This document shows positions 38,712 through 44,179 of a stretch of 44,179 nt of DNA, one piece after another (positions within the stretch are counted from its first letter, which is position 1; each line of letters begins with the position of its first letter). Position numbers and translations under genes: made by a program. Source of the stretch: Candidatus Omnitrophota bacterium (GTDB taxonomy: Bacteria > Omnitrophota > Gorgyraeia > VGKH01); NCBI GenBank assembly GCA_016867135.1, contig VGKH01000006.1:1-44179 (forward strand), read 5' to 3'. The notes beneath the pieces are model-generated. The model was not told the origin of the DNA. It saw nothing but the letters and a program-made list of their open reading frames with translations, and made no database searches.

Positions 38712-39449
38712 TTAAGCTACTTGCTCTTCTGCTAATCTTTTTTTTACCAACTCCAAATCTTCCGGCGTGTCCACGCTGATAGTATCAATGCTGGTCTCTA
38801 CAGTCTTAATTTTATAACCCGACTCTAGAGCCCTGAGTTGTTCCAGTTTCTCCGCCTTCTCCAGGTTGGATTCGGGCAGATTCTTAAAGGTAAACAAGAA
38901 ATCCTTTGTGTAAGCATAAATACCCAGGTGCTTATAATAAACCTGGTCAACATTCTCATCGCGCAGATAAGGAATAGAAGCGCGCGAGAATAAAAGCGCG
39001 AAATTATTCCGGTCAATGACTACCTTGACGACATTGGGATTGTTTAATTCCTCTTTGTTTGAAATCTTCTTTATTAATGTTGCCATGGCTATTGAAGGCT
39101 CATCCAGGATCGCCCGCGCCAGGCTGTCAAGCATTGTAAAATGGATCAACGGCTCATCTGCCTGGATGTTTATCACTATCTTTACATCCAATGGCTGCAC
39201 GATCTCGGTAAGCCGATCAGAACCTGATTCATGGTCTTTTGAAGTCAAAACAACATTGGCCCCGAAATCTTCGGCGATCTTTTTGACTCTTTCATCATCG
39301 CAGGCGATAATCAAATCATCCAACATCTTGGATTGCTTTGCCCTTTCCCAGACGTGCTGGATCATCGGCTTGCCTAAAATATTTGCTAAGATTTTGCCTT
39401 CAAAACGGGTTGATGCGTATCTTGCAGGTATGATTCCCACGACATTCAT
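38712..39449 (-). CDS. kdsB: 3-deoxy-manno-octulosonate cytidylyltransferase
   Basis: Activates Kdo with CTP to CMP-Kdo for lipid A-core assembly. The 245-residue protein has the nucleotidyltransferase start VVGIIPARYASTRFEGKIL, the IACDDERV segment, TSKDHESGSDRLTE and NIQADEPLI motifs, and the C-terminal SIDTISVDTPEDLE segment. It lies 5 bases after the heptose kinase gene. Confidence 0.97.
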   Translation of the reverse strand: MNVVGIIPARYASTRFEGKILANILGKPMIQHVWERAKQSKMLDDLIIACDDERVKKIAEDFGANVVLTSKDHESGSDRLTEIVQPLDVKIVINIQADEPLIHFTMLDSLARAILDEPSIAMATLIKKISNKEELNNPNVVKVVIDRNNFALLFSRASIPYLRDENVDQVYYKHLGIYAYTKDFLFTFKNLPESNLEKAEKLEQLRALESGYKIKTVETSIDTISVDTPEDLELVKKRLAEEQVA

Positions 39450-39454
39450 GATTA

Positions 39455-40474
39455 TTATCTGATCCTTTCAATTAATTCTTTAGGGCTGACTGTGGCGGTT
39501 CCGATCTTGCCGACGACGATTCCTGCCGCGTAATTGGCTAAATGCGCAGCTTCCAACAATTTCGCGCCCGATGCCAACGCAAGAGTAAAAACCGCGATTA
39601 CCGTATCTCCGGCGCCGGAAACATCAAAAACTTCCCTGGCAACCGTAGGGATATTCAAGGATTTGGCCTTATCTTTGGCAAATAGCTGCATGCCCTGTTC
39701 GCCCAAAGTAATCAAAACCGCTTTTGAATTGAGATATTTCAATAATTCCTTGCCTGCTCTGTCAATATCGCTTGCAGTACGCAGCTTATCGCTATAAATA
39801 TGCAACTTATTTTCTGCGTCCCTTATCTTGATATCCCTGATGGCATTTTCTGCTTCGCTTCTATTGGGAGTTATGGCGGTAATCCCTAAATCTCTATACA
39901 TACTGAAATGCTCTTCCTTGGGATCGACGGTGATAATCTTTTTTCCCGCCGCCACATCCCTTATGTATTTCAACAGATTTTCGGTGATGACGCCCTTTCC
40001 GTAATCTTCAATGATAATCGCATCAAACTTATTCAGATTTTTCTTAATAAAACCGGCTACTTTCCGTGTCGAATCTTTGCTCAGCTCGCCGGTCTGCTCC
40101 CAGTCAACCCTGACCACCTGCTGACGCTGGGCAATAACGCGGGTCTTTAAGATCGTCCTGCGGTTTTTATCCTGGACAATCGCATTGGTATCTATTTTCC
40201 TTTTCTTTAATTCCGCGAATAGATATTCCGCGCGACGGTCTTTTCCCACCACTCCCAAAAGCGTGGTTTTTGCTCCCAGGCTCGTAATATTGCTGGATAC
40301 GTTGCAAGCTCCACCGGGAATATATTCTCTTTCTTCTGCGCGCACAACCGGAACAGGAGCTTCCGGCGAAAGGCGGCTTGCCTTTCCCCAGATAAATTCA
40401 TCCAGGATCAAATCCCCGATGACGAGAATCTTTGCCTTTTTAAAATTGTGAACTAGTTTTATTAAGTTATTCAT
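39455..40474 (-). CDS. rfaE1: ADP-heptose pathway sugar kinase (RfaE domain I type)
   Basis: PfkB-family kinase phosphorylating D-glycero-D-manno-heptose 7-phosphate at C1 for LPS core synthesis. It is 339 residues: VIGDLILDEFIWG, RLSPEAPVPVV, GGACNVSSNITSLG near the N-terminus and the catalytic DVSGAGDTVIAVF near the C-terminus. Only the kinase domain is present; the adenylyltransferase half of bifunctional HldE is not fused here. The location next to kdsB supports the LPS role. Confidence 0.93.
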   Translation of the reverse strand: MNNLIKLVHNFKKAKILVIGDLILDEFIWGKASRLSPEAPVPVVRAEEREYIPGGACNVSSNITSLGAKTTLLGVVGKDRRAEYLFAELKKRKIDTNAIVQDKNRRTILKTRVIAQRQQVVRVDWEQTGELSKDSTRKVAGFIKKNLNKFDAIIIEDYGKGVITENLLKYIRDVAAGKKIITVDPKEEHFSMYRDLGITAITPNRSEAENAIRDIKIRDAENKLHIYSDKLRTASDIDRAGKELLKYLNSKAVLITLGEQGMQLFAKDKAKSLNIPTVAREVFDVSGAGDTVIAVFTLALASGAKLLEAAHLANYAAGIVVGKIGTATVSPKELIERIR

Positions 40475-40484
40475 CTTGCTATTT

Positions 40485-40558
40485 CTATACGCTACACCCT
40501 AAACGCTATACCCTACATCCTCCAGGGTATAGGGGTTAGGGTATAGGGTGTAGTTATA
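40485..40558. repeat. Intergenic imperfect hairpin, CTACACCCTA / TATACCCTA words
   Basis: Left words CTACACCCTA and CTATACCCTA pair with right words TAGGGTATAGGGTGTAG across a short centre (about 40519-40524). The element runs into the stop codon of the downstream-strand neighbour at 40554, so it overlaps that gene's last codons. Confidence 0.8.
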
Positions 40559-41492
40559 ATTCTTCAATTATCGCACTCGCCAAAAGCGGCAGCATTATCT
40601 CATGATGGCCGATAATATAATATCCTTTACCCGTGCCTTGAGTGGGACGGTGCACGATATTCTGCTGCGGCCGGTAATGGAAAATCATATCAAAGTTTGC
40701 CGTGGTAAAATTCTTGACCTTATATCCTAAGTTTCTTGCCACGGTCAAAGCTTTTAAAAATACTTCCGGCAACATAACCGCCGAGCCGAAATTCATCAGC
40801 ACTCCTCCGTCGCCTAATTTAGAAACCTCGGCGATAAAATTATGGAAATCTTTTAATGATGCCTGGCCTATTGCTGCGCCGCTGCACGACATATGCTGAT
40901 GCACGATATCAGTCCCGATGGCAATATGGACGCTCACCGGCACATTATTTTTATAAGCAGCGTAAACTACGCTTAGGTCCTTAAACTTTAATCTCTTATC
41001 CTTCTCAATTGCCTTGCCCACGGATTTTCCGATTCCGGTATTGGCATGGGCAGCAGACTTAATCGCCTCATTAATAAATCGCGATGTTTCATCTGCCATG
41101 CCGAATGACCCGTCGAGGATTGCCTTATCCACGTCTTCGCTAGTCTTTCCCATAAACGCCAGTTCAAAATCATGGATGATGCAGGCGCCATTTAAGGCAA
41201 TAGCAGTGATGACTTTTCTTTCAATCAAATCAATGATTACCGGGCTTAGGCCGCATTTAATTACATGCGCGCCCATCATCAGAATCACTGGTTTTTTCTT
41301 CTTTCTAGACTCAACAACGGCAGATACGACTTTACGTAAATCCTGCGCCTTTAAAACATTGGGCAAGCTCTGATAAAATTTGCGGAAGCTATTGCCTTTC
41401 TTGTAGATAGAGGCAAAATCTTCCACATTGACCTTGCTTTGCCTTCGGCCGAGTGAATAAGTCTTGATTTTTTGTAAGTTTATCTTGCTCAT
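40554..41492 (-). CDS. Deoxyhypusine synthase-like protein of unknown function
   Basis: A 312-residue cytosolic protein. It shows a Rossmann-type start LMMGAHVIKCGLSP (about 71-84), then NGACIIHDFELAFMGKTSEDV (split around 101-121), HMSCSGAAIGQAS (about 216-228) and FHYRPQQNIVHRPTQG near the end. The first two segments remind me of bacterial proteins assigned to the deoxyhypusine synthase superfamily, but the lysine-containing active-site loop of true deoxyhypusine synthase is not evident and bacteria lack eIF5A. It sits directly before the heptose kinase and Kdo genes, so an LPS-linked or sugar-related role is possible. No specific reaction is claimed. Confidence 0.7.
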   Translation of the reverse strand: MSKINLQKIKTYSLGRRQSKVNVEDFASIYKKGNSFRKFYQSLPNVLKAQDLRKVVSAVVESRKKKKPVILMMGAHVIKCGLSPVIIDLIERKVITAIALNGACIIHDFELAFMGKTSEDVDKAILDGSFGMADETSRFINEAIKSAAHANTGIGKSVGKAIEKDKRLKFKDLSVVYAAYKNNVPVSVHIAIGTDIVHQHMSCSGAAIGQASLKDFHNFIAEVSKLGDGGVLMNFGSAVMLPEVFLKALTVARNLGYKVKNFTTANFDMIFHYRPQQNIVHRPTQGTGKGYYIIGHHEIMLPLLASAIIEEL

Positions 41493-41516
41493 AGTAGTTA
41501 GAAAAACAACTTCTTT

Positions 41517-41701
41517 AACACAGATATTATTTTACGTCTATAGTTTATCGGTTTCGGCATCGGCCACGTATCGTAAATCGTTGTAGGTTTCGTTTGTCGT
41601 TTTTTGACGATAGACGATTAACGCTGACTTTTTTAGACGATACTCAACCGAAACCCAAACCTTTTTTAACGAAACCCTATAAATCTGTGACTATCTGTGT
41701 T
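41517..41701. repeat. Nested inverted repeat, CTGTGT outer words and CGTAAATCG inner words
   Basis: Outer arms AACACAGATA (41517-41526) and TATCTGTGTT (41692-41701) are perfect complements. Between them sits a second set of words, GTTTCGG and CGTAAATCG on the left, with CGATTAACG and CCGAAAC on the right. It looks like one hairpin element lying inside another. Confidence 0.7.
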
Positions 41702-41780
41702 CAAAAATAGCTTTCATCCGAATAACAACAAATTCTATCATAACTTGAGATTTTCGTCAACAGTTCGTATATTAATGTTG

Positions 41781-41892
41781 AAAGTAAAAAGTCAAAAGGA
41801 AAAAGGCAAAACCACAACTAAAAAGTCAAAAGTTCTATACTTTTTACTTTTGCCTTGTACTTTTTCCTTTTTACTTCTCACTTTTTCCTTTC
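41781..41892. repeat. Intergenic imperfect hairpin, AAAAAGT words (copy 2 of 3)
   Basis: The left arm AAAGTAAAAAGTC... pairs with the right arm ...ACTTTTT. Positions 41800-41834 match 6614-6648 at 33 of 35 bases; positions 41861-41886 are identical over 26 bases to 43001-43026. Confidence 0.8.
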
Positions 41893-41910
41893 CAGAGGGC
41901 GCACCTTGTT

Positions 41911-42900
41911 TCACAACCTCACCCCGCTAAGCGCTAGCTTGGCCGCCTCATATCCTTTATCAATCGCCTCTTTGCCGCGATAAAACTCCAGCGTATCAAT
42001 ATGGCCCACGTCCGGTGAGATGATGATATCCGCATCCTTGATCTGCCCTTGGGCGATTTTATTTTCCATATAATCAATCGCCTGGGTCAAAACGCTAAAT
42101 ATGCTGGGCGTGTCTGCATCTGTTTCATGGACGTGCGCGGGTTTTGCTGCTTGAAAACTCTCCAAAAATCCTTTTAAATTCTTCATCGGGCCGCTGGAAT
42201 CCTGCGCTAACAAATCAATTTTATGATAGATATCTTCAATAATCCCGGTTTTGACTTCCGAGACATTCCCTTTCGCAGAAACTTGCGCATGTTTTGCAGC
42301 ATTATCTTTTGTCCGGCTCTTTGTTTTCTTGGCAACCCGCACAGCGTTGCTGGCAATGATATAATTAGCGCCCATTTCCCTGGCTAATTTTATCGGCACA
42401 GGATTGAGGATCCCGCCGTCAACTAAAAATTTCCCCCCGATTTTAATCGGCGTAAATACCACAGGTATTGAAATACTTGCCCTTACCGCCTCAAGGACCG
42501 AGCCTTCTTTTATTACTACGCCTTCTCCGGAATCCAAATCCGTAGCCATAACCGCTAAGGGGATTCTTAAATCCTTAAACTGGGCATCGCCGATAATCGC
42601 CTTTAATAATTCCCTTACCTTTTGGCCCTGGACAAAACCTTTAAATAAAAGCGCCAGATTAAAATCAGCCAGCTCTAAAAGCCTGCGCCAGTCGGTCCTC
42701 AAGACCACCTGTTCAAACTCGACGATACTGCCGTTTTTGGCATAGCATGCGCCGACGAGTGAACCGATACTGCTTCCGGCGATAAAATCAATCGGGACTT
42801 TTCGCTCTATCAATGCCTTAATCACGCCGATATGCGCCAAGCCCTTCGCCGCGCCGCTACTTAAAACTAATCCGATTTTCTTTTTTCTGAAAAACAACAT
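41911..42900 (-). CDS. Patatin-like phospholipase family protein
   Basis: A 329-residue lipid acyl hydrolase of the bacterial RssA/NTE type. Seen: the oxyanion-hole segment SGAAKG (15-20), the nucleophile elbow GSSIG (Ser44) and the catalytic Asp161 in LVDGGILNPVPI, so the Ser-Asp dyad is intact. The middle (about 195-270) is a less conserved insert. There is no signal peptide; the protein probably acts in the cytosol or at the inner membrane. Its substrate is unknown. It is flanked on both sides by AAAAAGT hairpin copies. Confidence 0.92.
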   Translation of the reverse strand: MLFFRKKKIGLVLSSGAAKGLAHIGVIKALIERKVPIDFIAGSSIGSLVGACYAKNGSIVEFEQVVLRTDWRRLLELADFNLALLFKGFVQGQKVRELLKAIIGDAQFKDLRIPLAVMATDLDSGEGVVIKEGSVLEAVRASISIPVVFTPIKIGGKFLVDGGILNPVPIKLAREMGANYIIASNAVRVAKKTKSRTKDNAAKHAQVSAKGNVSEVKTGIIEDIYHKIDLLAQDSSGPMKNLKGFLESFQAAKPAHVHETDADTPSIFSVLTQAIDYMENKIAQGQIKDADIIISPDVGHIDTLEFYRGKEAIDKGYEAAKLALSGVRL

Positions 42901-42927
42901 TTATAAATCCCTATCTTTCTAAATATT

Positions 42928-43030
42928 TTAAGTAAAAACTTAAAAGGAAAAAATAAAAAGCACAAGTCAAAATTCAAAAGTTTTGACTTTTACCTTGTGG
43001 TTTTTCCTTTTTACTTCTCACTTTTTACTT
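42928..43030. repeat. Intergenic imperfect hairpin, AAAAAGT words (copy 3 of 3)
   Basis: The left arm AAGTAAAAACTTAAAAGG... pairs with the right arm ...CACTTTTTACTT. It shares 26 identical bases with copy 2. It reaches the stop codon of the HEPN-like gene. Confidence 0.8.
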
Positions 43031-43775
43031 AAACTAAGTTATCAGGACCTGGTCTTGGGTTGATCCTGGAATCAGGATCGTATTTTTTGAGTAACTTCTC
43101 TATCTCTTCTACAGAAGGTGGAATCATGGGTTTCCTTCTCTTCGAAGGAGGTTCTGTTTTCATAAATTTACCATCTGGATATCTATCCTCAAGCCAGGGT
43201 TTTGCTATTCTTTTTATACTGCTTATCAGCTGTTTTTCATGTCTTATTAGTAAATTATGCAAAGCATTTACTGAATCAGTTACCAAGCATAATTCTTTAC
43301 TTGATACTGTCTTCGTAAGCCTAACGGAGTGCAAAACTGTATTTCTCCAATCTTGAACAATGAGCAGACCGCATCTCGTTTTCTCTATTTCTTTTTGGTC
43401 TACGATTAAATTTAAATTGTGGCCTGTAATCATTTGATAAAAAGTAATATGTTGTTTTCTGAATAATTGATTCTTATCAATTTTCACAATATTTTCCGGA
43501 AAGATAAATTGCTTGTTGATTTGCTGTATCGAAAAACCGTTCTTTAAATAAGCGCCCTTAAGATAAAACTCCACCCCAATTCCTAAATACGCAGTTCTTA
43601 ATTCATTATCAACCCACGTCCACTTGGAAGAAAAAAAGGGCTGAGGCCAAAATTTATTTTCCCCATAAGTAAAATGGTCAGATTTAAGTAACAGCTCGAA
43701 CCCAACTAAGCAATAGTTCTTCCATAATCTTCTTTTGGGCGATTCTATTTCTTTATTATAAAACCATGCACTCAT
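43029..43775 (-). CDS. HEPN-like domain protein, function unknown
   Basis: A 248-residue protein of no recognised family. The middle has a helix reading AYLGIGVEFYLKGAYLKNG (about 62-80), like the first HEPN helix, and a later DWRNTVLHS segment with the RNxxxH motif (R144, N145, H149) typical of HEPN ribonuclease-type domains. The C-terminal 50 residues are Pro/Lys-rich and probably disordered. HEPN proteins often act in toxin-antitoxin or defence systems; here no nucleotidyltransferase partner is next door, only a frameshifted small ORF and an IS edge. No strong ribosome site is visible. Domain assignment is tentative. Confidence 0.6.
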   Translation of the reverse strand: MSAWFYNKEIESPKRRLWKNYCLVGFELLLKSDHFTYGENKFWPQPFFSSKWTWVDNELRTAYLGIGVEFYLKGAYLKNGFSIQQINKQFIFPENIVKIDKNQLFRKQHITFYQMITGHNLNLIVDQKEIEKTRCGLLIVQDWRNTVLHSVRLTKTVSSKELCLVTDSVNALHNLLIRHEKQLISSIKRIAKPWLEDRYPDGKFMKTEPPSKRRKPMIPPSVEEIEKLLKKYDPDSRINPRPGPDNLV

Positions 43776-43797
43776 ATTTGAATTTCCGCAATTTCCA

Positions 43798-43818
43798 GGG
43801 ACACGTACCTATTTTCCA
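43798..43818. repeat. GGGACACGTACC / TATTTTCC motif
   Basis: A short motif upstream of the HEPN-like gene that resembles sequences I associate with REP-type elements near IS200-like transposases. A distant look-alike (GGACCGTTTCC then ATTTAT, 44004-44021) lies about 200 bases away. Only suggestive. Confidence 0.3.
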
Positions 43819-43835
43819 GAAATTCGAAGCGGCTA

Positions 43836-44035
43836 CTATTTTTGGTCTTTATTATGCTTTGTTGCTTCATTTATTATCATATCGAAATCTTTATAGAACA
43901 TTCTTAAGGCATCGATATCTTTAAATATATGTTTACCATCGTACATTAAATGACTGTTTTTTCTTTTATACACGCGATGCGGATAATGTACCTCAGTACC
44001 TCAGGACCGTTTCCATTTATCTCTTGTTCTATCAT
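43836..44035 (-). pseudogene. Small ORF frameshifted by an 8-base tandem duplication
   Basis: Minus-strand reading from ATG 44035 gives MIEQEINGNGPEV and is thrown out of frame by a tandem TACCTCAG duplication (43989-43996 and 43997-44004, plus strand). Removing one copy restores a continuous 63-residue frame that continues HYPHRVYKRKNSHLMYDGK and ends ATKHNKDQK at the TAG at 43836. The product is not recognised. The N-terminal side is close to the IS30 element edge, so the gene may also be truncated. It lies about 60 bases upstream of the HEPN-like gene on the same strand. Confidence 0.6.
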
Positions 44036-44087
44036 TAACTTACGCTAGAAGTGGTTAGGTTCAAGGATCTAATGCAACACTTTTATC

Positions 44088-44096
44088 TGTTATAAT
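44088..44096 (+). promoter_or_regulatory. Extended -10 promoter of the transposase
   Basis: TGT followed by TATAAT forms a perfect extended -10 (TGn-TATAAT) about 30 bases before the transposase ATG. No good -35 is seen, as expected for extended -10 promoters. Confidence 0.6.
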
Positions 44097-44126
44097 AGCT
44101 TTTATAGCAGAAGAAAGGAGTTGCTT

Positions 44127-44179
44127 ATGATCTCGTACCAAAGGCTTAGTTTCATAGAACGAGAAGAAATCAGTCGTAA
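44127..44179 (+). CDS. IS30 family transposase (N-terminal fragment, runs off the right edge)
   Basis: The visible 17 residues, MISYQRLSFIEREEISR, match the start of the IS30 helix-turn-helix domain (Y..L...ER.EI). An AAAGGAG ribosome site lies 6 bases before the ATG. It is the only plus-strand gene called in the window. The catalytic DDE domain lies beyond the window. Confidence 0.75.
   Translation, partial: MISYQRLSFIEREEISR

Larger units (their letters stand above)
41493..41910. other. 418-base gene-free stretch filled with nested hairpin repeats
   Basis: No plausible gene is seen. It contains a nested inverted repeat (41517-41701) and an AAAAAGT-word hairpin (41781-41892), with about 80 bases of AT-rich sequence between them. 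No clear promoter was found for the gene at 41492. Confidence 0.8.
44050..44179 (+). mobile_element. Left edge of an IS30-family insertion sequence (partial)
   Basis: The stretch around 44056-44086 (GGTTCAAGG ... AATGCAACAC) resembles the terminal inverted repeat style of IS30 elements, which carry TTCAA and GCAACA words. It is followed by a promoter, a ribosome site and the N-terminus of an IS30-type transposase. The right end is outside the window, and the exact left boundary and target duplication cannot be fixed. Confidence 0.65.

Noticed and set aside
41697-41930. Plus-strand open frame in the gene-free stretch
   Set aside because: The sequence is translated AAAAAGT repeat with no ribosome site; treated as repeat.

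Overview
The window is one long, almost entirely minus-strand block of housekeeping and envelope genes from a diderm (LPS-bearing) bacterium. Support for a Gram-negative envelope is direct: a Kdo/heptose/Lpt locus (kdsB, rfaE1-type kinase, kdsA, kdsD, kdsC, an LptC-LptA-like protein, lptB), an OmpA-like lipoprotein and an MEP isoprenoid pathway (dxr, ispG). Formate-THF ligase next to a cyclodeaminase-family enzyme, a probable Re-type citrate synthase, HD-GYP signalling and the uppS-cdsA-dxr-rseP-ispG-proS-rimP-nusA-infB order would fit an uncultivated anaerobic lineage such as Omnitrophota. That taxonomic guess is inference. No rRNA, tRNA or CRISPR array was seen. Apart from the partial transposase at the right edge, every gene called is on the minus strand.

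Layout in transcription order (right to left). (1) 44179-43029: edge of an IS30-family element, a small frameshifted ORF and a HEPN-like protein. (2) 42900-34420: patatin-like lipase, a deoxyhypusine-synthase-like protein of unknown role, then the Kdo/heptose and LPS-export genes, most of them separated by long imperfect hairpins. (3) 34257-29977: trigger factor lacking its PPIase domain, clpP, a class V aminotransferase and serA. (4) 29947-26795: a three-gene thiol-redox-like unit (small anchored protein, DUF1573-CcdA fusion, metallophosphatase-fold/thioredoxin fusion whose metal ligands appear lost). (5) 26781-23111: Re-citrate-synthase-like enzyme, purA, then a promoter-to-terminator cassette with an OmpA-like lipoprotein and a coiled-coil protein. 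(6) 22985-8831: a tightly packed run uppS-cdsA-dxr-rseP-HDGYP-ispG-proS-rimP-nusA-infB-trpS-scpA-ruvB. (7) 8820-1: queuosine genes (queH, queA, tgt) around a SpoIID-like protein and a DUF2905 protein, then trmD-rplS-rnhB-yraN and the one-carbon genes fhs and a cyclodeaminase.

Three things stand out. The intergenic gaps carry a recurring class of long hairpins whose arms are built from short, locus-specific repeated words; some loci share words and even long identical stretches. The operon at 26795-29947 looks like an undescribed periplasmic thiol relay built on a pseudo-phosphatase scaffold. Several housekeeping proteins are pared down or fused relative to the textbook form: ProRS without the INS editing domain, trigger factor without the PPIase domain, and LptC joined to LptA.
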